Shown here one piece after another: positions 45,093 to 57,369 of a stretch of DNA of 64,000 nucleotides. The notes below the pieces were generated by a model that saw only the letters and a list, made by a program, of their open reading frames with translations, did no database searches and was not told where the DNA came from. Made by a program: the position numbers and the translations under genes. The stretch comes from Lactuca virosa (Eukaryota; Streptophyta; Magnoliopsida; Asterales; Asteraceae): contig CAKMRJ010000001.1 in assembly GCA_928212115.1 (NCBI GenBank), positions 370,812,711 through 370,876,710 of the forward strand, in the 5' to 3' direction. Within the stretch, counting starts at the first letter, position 1; each line of letters begins with the position of its first letter.

Positions 45093-46818
45093 TTATGAGG
45101 GAGAGAAATTCAATTTTAGTTGATTTAAGTCCTTAATATAACACCCAATATGAAATATTAAGGCTAGGACCCAACAAATATTATAACTGGAAGAGGGATG
45201 ACGTAATCCAAGTTATAAATATTTGAAGGTAGGTAAATGACGATTTACCAATTTCCACCATGAAAAACAAAATAAATATAAGTTTTAATTGGATTTGAAA
45301 CTCCTAGATCTTTTGAGATTACATTGAACTTTCAATGGATGTTTGAATCTCGATTGTGCCCTCTCAAGTTTGTGACTGGGATGCCGAGGATCACAAACAA
45401 GGTGTGAATAACCATGCAAATTTAACTTGGTACCCTTAAATTTATCACCTAATTGATGTGCCCGGATAACCACACACGCTCCACCAATCTATGATAAACA
45501 TTAAGTTACCCTTTTCCACACATTTTCAGTCCCATGTTAGTGTGTCGGTTAACCACGCACGCTCCACTAATGACTTAACAAAGGTGCAAAGTGTAATTTC
45601 ATGAGTTAGCACCTTTCACATTTTCCTAAGTAACTAAGATTGGGAATTTATAAGTGTTTAGTTACTTAGTATTTATCATTTAATGAAGGCAGAATTATAG
45701 TCCTTATCCTACCGTTCGGCTAACGACCCTCTATCAGTCAAGGAAGCGGCGGGTGAGAGTGGACACCCATTAAACTGCTATTTTATAGGCAGTAACCTTA
45801 TACCCCCCTTATAGACCGGACTTGTGAATGAGAATACTAACGGTAAGATTGACTTTATCTTATACATATCTATATAATTAAAATTATAATAATAGTATAA
45901 GGGTTGAATTTTAAACTTGTAAAATTCTAGGGTTTGATTTGGAACTAAAGCATTCATAAGCAAAACTTTACAAATTCCAAAACTTGATGGCAAGTTTTGA
46001 AACTATTCAAAACTCTTGGATTTTCATAACTTATGAGTTTAATTAAAGTTTAAAACCTTTAATGAAGAGACTCTTGAACATCCATACTTGAGGACAAGTT
46101 ATGAGTCCAATAAAACTATTTATGAGAAAAACAATATTCATTTTTGTAACCTATGCACCTTTTATGAGTTTTAAGATTCATAAATGTGACTTTTCATATA
46201 CCTTGAGGACAAGTTACAAAAAACACATTTTAGGAACTACTTTTAGATCAATTTGGATTGAAAACAACTACACATAATTTTTTTCATTAATCTAAATTAA
46301 CTCATAAAACAAGGTGACACAAAAAAACTTGGTAATCCATAACTTGAGGACAAGTTATGGAGTCCATACAATGTCATTAAGATCAAGAATTACACTAAAT
46401 GACAATTTGCACATTTATTCCTATGATCTACCAAAACTCATAAGCATGAACAATCCATATCAAACAATTTTCAAGAAGAATCATATAAACATATATACAA
46501 ACTTGAAACTTTGATAATAACTTTGAAATTGGTTTATCATAATCATTAACACATCAAAAACAGGTTTTATAAGTCCAAAACAGTTTAAGGTAATGATTCT
46601 AGACCAATTCCAGCCTTAAAAGTCGAAAATATGTTGTCTGGGGCTTCTACTCGTCGAGTGTATGAACCTACTCAACAGAGAGTAGGATGAATTTCTTCAT
46701 GAACCCGGCGAGTCCATCAGTGGAATCGGCGAGTCCAGTGCCCAGGAAGCCAAAATTTGCGATTTTTTAGCTATTTCAGCATGTATAACTTGAAAACAAG
46801 CCTAGGCTCTGATACCAC
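45093..46818 (-). other. Element H leader with palindromes and primer site
   Basis: Leader of 1.7 kb. GGGATGACGTAATCC near 45193-45208, GGATAACCACACACGCTCC and GGTTAACCACGCACGCTCC modules (45465-45482, 45547-45567). A palindrome cluster at about 46647-46735 (CTACTCGTCGAGTG, CCGGCGAGTCC) lies 80-170 nt from the primer site at 46804-46818. Confidence 0.8.
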
Positions 46819-47623
46819 TGTTGGGTTTTGAGCATTCTAACACTCCTAAGGTGTACATGCAACCCTAAATACCTTGGATCTATGTTTTCTCTATTATACA
46901 TGCAAATATCAAATTTCCAAGGTATTCCCTAACTAGCATTAAATCATATATGTCTAGGATAACAAAACTAGATAGAATACATACATCTTTGTTGTAGCTT
47001 GATTCCATGGAGCTTAAGAGCCTAGTGCCTCAAGTATGACACCTCAAATGGTTCACACAACATCACCAACATCTTGGAATAACCATGACAAGAAGATACT
47101 AGTCTTGTTACTTTATGAAATCGGCTTGCCCTCTTGTGTATGCAATCGGCTTGCCTCTTGTGTATGCATAGTGTCGATTTCACCAACAAATGGGGTTTAT
47201 ATAGTGTGCAATTAGGGTTACACCATGTAACCCATGACTTTACCCATTCCTTATGCTCCATGGGTTTTAACCTCCATGGAGTATCCATGGGTCACCACAT
47301 GGGTTAAACCCAACATAGGAATCATGGATCATAAGCCCACATATAATAAGAATGAAATGTTTACACAATCAATCCCCATATATTTAATTAGTCTCTTTTG
47401 ATCACTAAATTAATTCCAAATTAATTCTTGATCAATACTAATTAAATAATGTGATTTCATATTAATATATTAGAACTTATAATATATTAATATGTCACAA
47501 ATATCCTCTTCTCACAAAAGGTCTATCCAAATGTCCCGATGCCATGTAACCCAAATGGACCATGTCGGGTCGGGTCAAGTATATATACCAATAATAGTTA
47601 TGGGCTTAGACACTAATCCAACA
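46819..47623 (-). repeat. Element H 5' LTR
   Basis: 805 bp, the partner of 39819-40598. It includes a minus-strand CTATATAAAC TATA-like box near 47193-47206 and a 26-bp duplication at about 47124-47172. Confidence 0.9.
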
Positions 47624-49100
47624 TCTAGTTCATCAAGAATAGTGAACTTTACTGTAGTGTGAGTAATAACATAACACACACTATTACGATAAACCTTCCT
47701 GCTAATCGGCAACTACATTGGCCTTTCCAGGATGATACATGATTTCACAGTCATAGTCTTTGATCAGCTCCATGGCTTGTTGTTGTCTCATATTCAAAGT
47801 TTGTTGACTGAATATATACTTGAGACTTTTGTGGTCGGTAAACAATTGGCATTTTGTACCAAAAAGATAATGTCTCTAGAGTTTTAGGGCAAATACTACT
47901 GCAACGAGTTCGAGGTCATGGGTGGGATAATTCTTTTCATACTCTTTCAGTTCTCTTGAAGCATAGGCTATTACTTTACCACGCTGCATCAATACACAAC
48001 CGAGTCCCAATCTTGAAGCATCGCTATACACAGAAAAATCATTATCACCTTCTGGGAGTGATAAGATTGGAGCATGAGTCAAAACATCTTTTAGAGTTGA
48101 GAACGCTTTTTCTTGAGCTTCACCCCATTCGAACTTTGCTTCCTTTCGTGTAAGACTTGTAAGAGGTACAGCTATGTGTGAAAAGTCTTTAATGAATCTT
48201 CGGTAATACCCCGCGATACCTAAGAAACTGCGAATTTCAGAAGCATTACGGGGTGCTTCCCAATTCTGAATGGATTCGATTTTGATAGGATCTATGGATA
48301 TACCGTCACCAGAAATCACATGGCCGAGAAATTGAACTTGGCGAAGCCAAAATTCACATTTCGAGAATTTAGCATATAGTTTCTCCTTTCGAAGAAGTTC
48401 TAATATTTCACGAATATGAATGGCATGACCAGCTTTCGTTTTGGAATAGATTAGAATATCATCAATGAATACGATGACAGATTTATCGAGCATTGTACGG
48501 CATACCTGATTCATCATATCCATGAATACGTCAGGAGCATTTGTCAAATCGAATGGCATGACAAGGAATTCGAAATGCCCATAACGAGTACGGAAAGTAG
48601 TCTTCGGAACATACTGCTCATATACTTTCAACTGATGATAGCCAGATCTCAAATCAATCTTCGAGAAATAGCTAATGATTATGATAAACCAATCGTCAAA
48701 TGCGAGGTTGTGGGTACTTGGTCTTGATAGTTACCTTATTTAGCTCACGGTAATCAATACACATTCGCATCGAACCGTCTTTCTTCTTGACAAACTAAAC
48801 CGGAGCACCCCAAGGAGAGGTACTCGGTCGAATAAAGCCTTTGTCAAGTAATTCCTGCAGTTGGATCATCATTTCCTTCATCTCAGCTGGCGCAAAACGA
48901 TAAGGAGTCTTTGCAATTGGAGCAGCACCAGGTACAAGATCAATTCAGAATTCTACTTGCCTATCCGGAGAAAGTCCAGGCAAATCATCGGGGAAAACAT
49001 CAGGATATTCATTAACAACGGGAACATCATTTACAGTTTTCTTCCCCTCTTTTGAGATATCAACTGTATAGGCCAGACAGGTAGAACACCCTTTCGATAT
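47624..49100 (-). pseudogene. Gypsy G reverse transcriptase and RNase H
   Basis: Open for 258 residues at 47876-48652. RT part: SGYHQLKV, FRTRYGHFEFLVMPF (MPFDLTNAP, G to D change in MPFGL), catalytic FIDD at residues 62-65, LYAKFSKCEFWL and RSFLGIAGYYRRF. RNase H part: VYSDASRLGLGCVLMQ and IAYASRELKEYEKNYPTHDL. Upstream, 48720-49000 gives VNEYPDVFPDDLPGLSPDRQ, APAEMKEMMIQLQELLDKGF, SPWGAP and MCIDYRELNKV. About 40 foreign or scrambled bases at 48665-48710 break the link to SGYHQ. The RNase H end (HKSLKYIFSQQTLNMRQQ, HPGKANVVAD) runs to 47624. Confidence 0.9.
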
Positions 49101-49590
49101 AAACTTACGAGCTTTTAAGAAAGAGATTATTTTTAAGATTTTAATTCTTTGTTCACGTAGGCATAAATCGGATTCTCCCCTTCAATAGGAATGTGTACTA
49201 TCTTCTCATAGCACAAGAGTTCTGCACGATTCTTTGACAACCAATCCATGCCGAGAATAATATCAAAGTTGGGCAAGGAGATAGGGATCAGGTTATCAAG
49301 AAAATTATAACCTTCAATTTCTATGACACAATCTTTATAGACTTTATCAGCAAGTAATGATATACTTCCTGCTGTGTCTACATGAAACGGTTGAGCGAGT
49401 GCATAGCAAGCAATTTAAAAAGAATGTGCAAATTCATCAGACACAAAAGAATCTGAGGCATCCGAATCAAATAAGATATGAGCAGGTCTAGAGTTGACGA
49501 GAAATGTACCAGTCACAACAGTCGGGTCTTCACGTGCCTCTTCCGGGGTAATTTGGAATGCACGGCCTTTAGCTTTTGGCACCCCTCCTT
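49101..49590 (-). pseudogene. Gypsy G aspartic protease
   Basis: Minus-strand reading gives KGRAFQITPEEAREDPTVV, TFLVNSRPAHILFDSDASDS, VIEIEGYNFL and FDIILGMDWLSKNRAELLCY. The active site DSGAS of Gypsy I is DSDAS here, so the protease is probably inactive even apart from the stops. It lies between gag and RT as expected. Confidence 0.85.
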
Positions 49591-49674
49591 CGTTTTATTT
49601 GGAGTACTCATTGGTTGTTGAACAGGAGCTTGACTTCTCGCCGGTTGTTGAACAGAAGCTTGACTTCCCGCCAT

Positions 49675-50759
49675 TTAGCTAGTAAGAGTAGGACAGAAGC
49701 GCTTCCTGTGGCCAGTAATACCACAAGAAAAACATGTAACATTCTTCATCGGGCAAACAGACTTCATGTGGCCTATTTCTCCACATCCAAAACAGATCAC
49801 TGATCCTTTTTTTAATATGCATTCGCCCGGATGATTCTTTCCACAATTTCGACATGGTGGCGATTGAAGAGAAAAAGATTGTGACCTACCGCGGCCACGA
49901 GAGGTATTATGAAATTGCACTTGTTTACTGGGATCAGCTTGAATAGATTGAGTTGGTGGAATAGAGGAAACATGAACAGTTCGATCAACACGTGGATGCT
50001 TCGGAACAGAAAGAGTAGCACCACGTATCTCTAAGTCATGCTCGCGCTTTCGGGCATACTCAACAGCTTTATCAAATGATAGAACATCCCGATTGCTCAC
50101 GAAATCGTGGATTTCATATCGTAATCCCTCCATGAATAACTGAATTTTATCATATTCAGTTGGAATATACTTTGTAGAAAACCGTGCTTTTTGATTGAAT
50201 TGAGTTTCATATTCATTCACGGTCATTCCTCCTTACTTAAGTTTAAGGAACTCTTTCTCCAATCTTCTCCTCATATCTAGAGGACAATACTTTTCTAGTA
50301 AGCGAGTTTTGAACATTCCCCAAGATAAATTATCCTTATCATACTCTTTGAGAGCTTCAAATGTTGCTTCCCACCAGACCAAAGCTTCTCCGGTGAACAT
50401 TGCCAAGGCATAATTAACTTTGTCTTCATTAATCACATGAGAGATACGGAATACTTTTTCCGTGTTCTGGATCCAGGTAAGAACAACAATATAGGATTAA
50501 GGGCACCTGAAAACTCCGTAGCACCACTACTCTTGAAAGTTTTAAATGAGGGACGTTTCGCCTCCCATTTTGAAGATTCTTCGATGGCTTTCTCTTTGCC
50601 TTTATCACCATTCTTTTTGTGTTCCTCGAGAGTCTTCCGAATAATACCAGTAAGTTTACCCAAGAGTCGTTCCTCACGAGGGGATACTGGAGTATTTACT
50701 TCATCAGGACGAGGTTCTCCACCTACTTTTGGTGTATGGCTACCTTTCTGTTAAGCCAT
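49675..50759 (-). pseudogene. Gypsy G gag
   Basis: The ATG at 50757-50759 is followed at once by GCT TAA, a stop where relatives read on. Then RLLGKLTGIIRKTLEEHKKN, NYALAMFTGEALVWWEATFE, WGMFKTRLLEKYCPLDMRRR (retrotransposon Gag domain), TVNEYETQFNQKARFSTKYI and AVEYARKREHDLE, and three knuckles: CRNCGKNHPGEC, CFGCGEIGHMKSVC and CFSCGITGHRKRFC. Breaks at about 50500, 50430, 50230 and 49676. The last two knuckles have complete CCHC spacing. Confidence 0.9.
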
Positions 50760-50958
50760 TGTTCTGAAAATTTGGAGTAACATAGTATTTTAGAATATTG
50801 GGATTTATTATTACCTAATACTTTACTTAAGTATTTCCTATGGTTTGTATCCATATACTTACAATGAATCCGTTCATATATTGAACTTCCCACGGTTTAA
50901 GTCTAAATACCAATCTGTGGTATTTATTTCACTTAAACTACTGTTCTAATACCATGAT
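50760..50958 (-). other. Gypsy G leader and primer site
   Basis: Short leader. Next to the LTR the minus strand reads TCATGGTATTAGAACAG, a mutated form of the TGGTATCAGAGC primer site. Confidence 0.65.
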
Positions 50959-51278
50959 TGAAAGAACCCCTTTCTCTAAACTTTACAATATTACTCCAAA
51001 CATGCTACATGCATATTCATAAAAATATTTTACATATATGATTTTATTGCAAAAGACTGGATACAAACCGACTATTAAGATCCTTACAAAGTTTTATATA
51101 TTACATAGCTTCCCAAGAAATTTATACACTAAGTACAAAAGTAGTAATTTTAACTATTCTACATCTTCTTATAGTACATAACAAAACTGGATGCTTATCA
51201 CCTGCAATAGTTAAACACTGAGAGGGGTAAGCGGTGACGCTTAGTGAGTTCAATAATAGATACAATATAATGTTATGC

Positions 51279-51341
<63 letters not shown>

Positions 51342-53184
51342 TTCAATATGGCAGACGCAAAGAGGAACAAGGAACAACAAAGGCAAATGTGAATCATGTG
51401 ACAAGCTTTCCATATCAATCAATGATTTGATTCAAAGACATACAATCAATGAGACATAACAATTTCAATACTTGATATACATCAATAAAGCTTCGGCCCA
51501 AATGGCACAGAAGACATACAATTTCTGATTAAACATTTTGGTAGATTTCAGGCTTTCAGCCCTATCTAACCTTCTGCCAATGCCATAGGGGTAGAAGTCA
51601 TTCTCTTGCGAGACATGCTCTACACGGCCAGAGGCTACATACCAATACCATTGTGAATCTAAGTCCTTTCACTGATCACATGGCCAAAGGTACAACTTTG
51701 CTATCAAAATAGCACGGAATAATAACACGGGAAAATAACATGGAAAAGCACATAGCATATATAACACATAACATACAATTGTTCCTATATATTGAACTCA
51801 CCGTGAAATAACCGAAGGAATAAATGATAATTTGGGCAGAACTTTGACTCTAAAAATGACTTTCTGTGACGAAACCGAGGATTTTAGTTGAAAACCGGGC
51901 CTTGCGCGGGTAGAGTTTCAACTTGAAAAGATTATTTTCTCGGGTCTTCGGTGCGTCGGGACTTGCTCCGGGTGTCGGGGATGATACCGGGACTTCGGGG
52001 GTGTTAGAGTAAATTGAGAGAGAGTAGAGGGTGTAAAATGAGAGAATTCTAAACAAAAATACGGCAGCCATCGGTTTCTATTTATAGGGGCTGAAACACG
52101 AATTACGCTGGGTGTAATTCTCATGTACATGGGGCGTACTACCATGTTAATCTCTTCGCTGGGCGTAACACTTGGTACGCGGGGCGTAATGCATTGCGGT
52201 TCAGTATGCTGGGTGTACACCCAGTACGCCGGGCGTACCTTGATACGTGGCTCCGGACGTGTCGAGTCCGTATGATACGTGTCGCATGCAAGGGTTTGGG
52301 CGATGTGGTCAACTCTGGTTTACACACACGAGTACGTTAGGCGTACTCATGTACGTGGAGCGTACACAGATTTCCAAACTTCTAAAATCCATATCTTTTG
52401 CAAACGAACTCCGTTTTTGACGTTATATATATGCACGCGTAGGTGAAATTATGCTCTACAACTTTCTTTTTGACTTCGTCGGCTAATTTTGACTTTATTT
52501 TTAATGTTAATTTTTAACGAGCCGGGACAGGAAAAGTCCGTTAAAAATTCATAACTTCTTCATCTGACGCCCGTTTTCGTCTGTCTTTTTACCGTTGTAC
52601 TACTTTTGACGAGATCTTCGATTCTCATTTATGTTGTATCGGCTAAAAATCAATCGATCTTTATTTCGAGTTTCGGGCTGTGTACTAATATGCTGATTCT
52701 TAGAAAAATCATAACTTACTCATACGAAGTCAGATTTAGACGTTCTTTTTATGAAAAATCTTGGTTTAACAAATACTACGACTTTCATTTAGATCATTAA
52801 AGCTAAAAAAAATAGTTTATTGAAAACTCACTTTTTACGTCATTCGACGTTGTGCCGATTCTGTTGCGAATCTTTAAGGAATCATAACTTCTTCGTTACA
52901 ACTCGGATTTCGATGAGGTTTTCGCCTAAATGTTTCTAATGAGATAATCTACAACTTTCAATAACATTATTTTTATTTATTTCCAACTTTATATTTTCGT
53001 TAATTTCGATAATTGACTTTTGATTGGAATCTCATAAGACTTCCAATACTTTCCGAATGATTCTAAACATAGTTTTACTTCAATCTCATAAAACTATCTT
53101 GTTAGAACTCAACACTCAAAATCATATATTATTTAATAATATTCATTTTTAAACAAAACACGATAACTGAACGTGTATGTTACA
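50959..53184 (-). repeat. Gypsy G 5' LTR
   Basis: 2226 bp, the partner of 33032-35228. It has an expanded (AT)n run (about 51271-51339) at a site with only a short TATATATA in the other LTR. Palindromes at about 52125-52366, TATA at 52077-52089. Confidence 0.92.
51271..51339. repeat. (AT)n microsatellite in Gypsy G 5' LTR
   Basis: About 70 bp of AT dinucleotides with one ATACAT interruption. Confidence 0.95.
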
Positions 53185-53386
53185 TTTATATTTATCATTA
53201 TACTTTTAATGAAGGGAGAATTAATGTCATGTCCTACCCGTTCGGCTAATGACCCTCCACCAGTCAAGGAAGCGGTGGGTGAGAGTGGACATCCATTAAA
53301 CTGTCATTTTATAGGCAGTAACCTTATACCCCCTCTTATAGACCGACTTCGTGAATGAGGCCTACTAACGGTAAGACTGACTTACT

Positions 53387-53469
<83 letters not shown>

Positions 53470-54231
53470 TATTAAACCTATAATATTATAATAGTATAAG
53501 GGTTGAATTTTAAACTTTTAAAGTTCTAAGGGTTGGAATTAAAGTATGCATGGGGGGGGTAACTTTACAAATTCCAAAACTTGAGGGCAAGTTTTGAACA
53601 ATTCAAAAAATTTTGGTTTCCATAACTTATGAGTTTAATATGGTTGTTATGGAAGACTTTTCAAGTTCCATAACTTGAGGACAAGTTATGGAAGACATAA
53701 AACTATTTTATGATGACATTAAAAATAAGACCTTTCATTTTTTTCATAACCTATGAATCTAAATGAACTTTTAAAAGAAAAACTCTTCATTTTCCATAAC
53801 TTGAGGACAAGTTATGGAGTTCATAAAAACCATTAAGATCAAATATTCCAATTAACACAATAATCAAATAAATTTTCCATGATCTAGATTAAACTCATAA
53901 TAACAAGATAATTCATATCAACTATTTACAAGAAATTAGTGTATTACATAAACTAATAAAATCTTGAAACTATGACAATTATCTTTTATTTGGATGAGGA
54001 TACTTATTTTCACAACATAAAATCGAATTTTTATCAAGAAAACATTTTATAGTAATTATCCAAATCCAAATTAAGCCAAGAAATCCAAAAATCTGCCAGA
54101 CCCGTCACCACCTCGTGGTAAATTTTACCACCTTGTGGTGATCATGCAGAATCCAAAAAAACGATTTTTTCAAGCTTTGAAAACAAGTAGCATCAAGTAT
54201 GATGGAAAACAACCATAGGCTCTGATACCAC
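53185..54231 (-). other. Element C leader, part 2, with primer site
   Basis: Leader of C on the far side of G. Contains a TACCCGTTCGGCTAATGACCC block shared with B and A, an (AT)n run (about 53389-53467), repeated TTGAGGACAAGTTATGG blocks, palindromes CCACCTCGTGGT and CCACCTTGTGGTG (about 54107-54142), and the primer site complement GGCTCTGATACCAC (54218-54231). Confidence 0.82.
53389..53467. repeat. (AT)n microsatellite in element C leader
   Basis: About 79 bp of AT/TA repeats. Confidence 0.95.
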
Positions 54232-55007
54232 TGTTGGGTTTTGTATACTACAACATCCTATGGTGCACATACAACCCTAAAAGCTTTGGATCTATGTTTT
54301 CTCTAATTATACATGCATATGGTTTCCAAAGCTTTAAGCCTACAACTAGCATACAAATAACATATGTATAATAAGACAAGTTTTAGACATACCTCTTGAT
54401 GTTGTTGATGTTGCTAGGAAGAATTTGTCCTTTAAGAACTTAGTGCCCCAAGTGTTGCACCTCAAATGGAATCACAACTCACCTAGGACAAAGGTGACTC
54501 TTGAGAGAGAATTTCCATGCACCAAAAAACACCTCCATGAACTCCAAGAACTAGAAGTATGGCGTTTTTAGGTTATGGGGCTTATATTTATATGTAGGAT
54601 TCCAAGAGTCATGGGTATAACCCAAATCCATACCCATGGATTTTATGATCCATGGTTCAGGTGGCCCAACTCTTTATGTATCCGTACATAAACTTAGTCC
54701 ACCATGGATCATAAGCCCAACACATATAAATATAACCAATTACCATAATTAGTCCCCATAGATTTAATTAGTCTCTTTTGATCACTAAATTAATTCCAAA
54801 CTAATTCTTGATCAATACTAATTAAATCATATGATTTCATATTAATATATTAGAACTTGTAATATATTAATATAAATCATATATAACCTCTTCTCAAAAG
54901 TCCATCCTAACAAATTGTCCTCATGTTATGCAACCCAAATGGACAATGCTACTCTCGGGTCGAGTACATACCAATAATAGTTATGGGCTTAGACATCTAG
55001 TCCAACA
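54232..55007 (-). repeat. Element C 5' LTR
   Basis: 776 bp, TGTTGGGTTTTG...CCAACA on the plus strand, the partner of 18824-19596. Confidence 0.9.
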
Positions 55008-55900
55008 ATAGCATCATTTTCACATTTTTCCTAAAGTAACTATGATTGGGAATTTATAAAAATATTTATTTACTTTATTATATTCATTATACTTATTAAT
55101 GAGGAATTAATGTCATATCCTACCCGTTCGGCTAACGACCCTCCACTAGTCAAGAGTGCGGTGGGTAAGAGTGGATACCCAACGGCGGTCATTTTACAGG
55201 CCGCTTCCTTAAACACCCCTTATAGACCAGCTTCGTGAATGAGGCCTACTAACGGTAAGACTGACTCATCTTATACATATATATACATATTAATATTTCA
55301 ATATTATAATAGTATAAGGGTTGTATTTTAAACTTTTAAAACACTAGGGTTTTAGAATTTAATATTTCAAAATTAAAACTTTTTAATTGAATTTTAAATT
55401 CCAAAACTTGAGGGCAAGTTATGAAACTTTTCAAAACTTACTAGATCAAATTTTAAAACAATCAAATTAATCAAATAATTTTATCCTTATCATGAAATTT
55501 GACCTAATTAATCCATTTATATGGTAAGAAAATTCAAATCAAATTTTACAAATAATTAATTTATCACATAATCTTGTAATTATCTTAAAATTTAACAATT
55601 ATCTTTCAAATTAGATGAGGATAATCATTACCATAGCAGAAAATTCGAATTTTAACAATTAAAACAATTTAAGGTAATGATCCTAATCTAATTTAAACTT
55701 GAAATCCGAAAAATTATCCATCTGACGAACCAACTCGTCGAGTCAGGGCATGGACTCGTCGAGTTGGTCTAACTCGTCGATTTCCTTCATAGGACTCGTT
55801 GAGTCCACCAGTCAGAGACCATAATCGAAATTTTTTTTCAGCTTTGAAAACATTACAATTGCATCATATAACAGAAAAACACCCTAAGCTCTGATACCAC
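55008..55900 (-). other. Element A leader, distal part, with primer site
   Basis: Continues A's leader from the right side of C. TTCGGCTAACGACCC block, AACTTGAGGGCAAGTTATG block, palindrome cluster ACTCGTCGAGT (about 55731-55816), then the primer complement AGCTCTGATACCAC (55887-55900). Confidence 0.85.
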
Positions 55901-56691
55901 TGATGAATTTTGAGCACTACAACATTCCTATGGTGTAAATGCAAACCTAATGCTTTGGATCTAGGTTTTTATCAAGTTATACATGCAAATTAAATTATCC
56001 AAAGCAAAACCCTAATCTAGCATATAATTTTCGGATTCAATGAATAAAACAAGAATTAGAAGAATACATTTCTTGTTGATTGCTTGATCTTGGCCTTCAA
56101 GAGCTTAGTGCCTCAACTGTTTCACCTCTAATGGAGTCATAAACACCACTTAACAAAGGATGAACAAGAGAGAGAGGATGGAGGCTACTAAAACCGGCTA
56201 GGGTTCTGTATGAAAGCATAGCGTCGCTTTCAACTGGCCAAGGGGTCCTTATATAGTTGTGTTGCTAGGGTTTTAGACTGAAACCCTAATTCTCTGCTTA
56301 GGCCTTAAGCAATCTATGGATCCCTTCTAGAAGGCCCCTTGGATGAATTCTATTATGGGCTTCCCATAGAATTCATCCACCCCTTCTATTAGGAGTCCAC
56401 AACCCAACTTGCAACTACCAGTAAATTGCAATATTAGTCCCCATATATTTAATCAGTCTCTTTTGATCACCAAATTAATTCCAAATTAAGTTCTGATCAA
56501 TACTAATTAAATAATATGATTTCTCAATTAATATATTATTCTTATAATATATTAATAATTTATTAATCAACCTCTTTCTCATAATTCATCCTGTCAAGTT
56601 GCTATGGTGAAGGCAATCCAAAAAGGACCATGCTACTATCGGGTCAAGTACATACCAATAATAGTTATGAGCTTAGACACCTAATACAACA
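55901..56691 (-). repeat. Element A 5' LTR
   Basis: 791 bp, TGATGAATTTTGAGC...TACAACA on the plus strand, the partner of 531-1316. The flanking TACTG matches TACTA at 526-530. Confidence 0.9.
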
Positions 56692-57369
56692 TACTGGCCC
56701 TACGAAATGAACTTGGCTCTTGCTCAAAATGTTCCACAAGAAAGAAAGGCAAGAGCGTTATGAAGTCGTCAAGGCCCTAATGGTGTGCAAGTTGAAAGAA
56801 CTGGATTTTGTGTGTACTCATGTGTAGAAAATGTTGAGACATGTAGAATGATTAGAGAAGCTCAATGTGAACATTGACAAGGAGCTTGCCATTGACATAG
56901 TGCTCAACTCTTTTCCCAATAGTTATAATTATTTTATCTTAACTTTTTCATTTGAAGAATACTAACACCACATTGATTGACCTTCATAATCTCTTGCAAA
57001 CTACTGAAGCTGGAATGAAGATGTCTCATTCAAGCAGTGCTGCAAGTGTCCTAGTCATGACTATTCAACAAGGAAAGTTCAAGAAGATAAAGGCATATTC
57101 CCATCCCACGTGGAAAGTGAAAGCCCACATTGGAGAGTCCAGTGGTTAAAAGGGAAAGGTCAACTTCGATGCTCCCCCTATCGTTGATCTGAAAGAAGGC
57201 ATTTGCTTTCATTATGGCCAGAAGGGGAATTGGAAGAGAAGTTTCCCAGAGTACCCACAAGAAATAAGAGAGGCTAAGCGCAAGGTGTTTGTCTCTTCAT
57301 CTGGTATGTACTCTACTGAAATCAATAACACTTATGTTTCAAACTCTTGGATCCTTGATACGGGATGTG
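56692..57369 (+). pseudogene. Element E gag C-terminal part and protease start
   Basis: Resumes E's gag after A: TACTGGCCCTACGAAATG (YWPYEM), LKELDFVCTHV, LEKLNVNIDKELAIDIVLNS, TLIDLHNLLQTTEAGMKM, then a ruined knuckle (CFHYGQKGNWKRSF; two Cys and the His lost), REAKRKVFVSSSGMYST and SNSWILDTGC, the protease DTG site. Cut at 57369 by solo LTR F. The knuckle and stops show this copy is old. Confidence 0.86.

Larger units (their letters stand above)
39819..47623 (-). mobile_element. Gag-only Copia-derived element H
   Basis: Minus-strand relative of B and C, LTRs 39819-40598 and 46819-47623, polypurine complement at 40599-40611 and primer site at about 46804-46818. It sits in the linker between RNase H and integrase of G: ILDEL on the right and RKWQVEALKP on the left rejoin without it. 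The 5-bp flanks are CTTAG (left) and TCTAG (right), only 3 of 5 alike in register, so the duplication is weak. Gag is dead. Confidence 0.88.
33032..53184 (-). mobile_element. Gypsy LTR retrotransposon G
   Basis: Minus-strand Gypsy element with LTRs at 33032-35228 and 50959-53184 (TGAAAG...TGTTACA on the plus strand) and a perfect TTTAT target duplication (33027-33031 and 53185-53189). Gag, protease, RT, RNase H, integrase and a C-terminal tail are all recognisable but mutated. J interrupts the C-terminus and H interrupts the RNase H/integrase spacer. Removing all inserts leaves about 4.9 kb of internal sequence, a normal size. Confidence 0.92.
18824..55007 (-). mobile_element. Gag-only Copia-derived element C
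   Basis: Minus-strand element with LTRs at 18824-19596 and 54232-55007, primer site at 54217-54231, polypurine tract at 19597-19609, and flanking ATAGT/ATAGC duplication. It sits in A's leader. Its own parts are the tail (19597-21341, 29601-31709), a broken gag (31710-32447) and a leader (32448-33031, 53185-54231). Gypsy I splits the tail and Gypsy G splits the leader. Confidence 0.87.
531..56691 (-). mobile_element. Copia LTR retrotransposon A, host of most of the nest
   Basis: Minus-strand Copia element with LTRs at 531-1316 and 55901-56691, both starting TGAT and ending CAACA. A primer site lies inside the right LTR and a polypurine tract inside the left LTR. The flanks are TACTA (526-530) and TACTG (56692-56696), a 5-bp target duplication with one change, and the host gag frame rejoins across them. 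Its coding order on the minus strand is Gag, protease, integrase, RT, RNase H, the Copia order. B splits its RT, C splits its leader, and part of it is tandemly duplicated. All domains carry frameshifts, so the copy is dead. It is the only member of its LTR group here with recognisable pol coding throughout. Confidence 0.88.
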
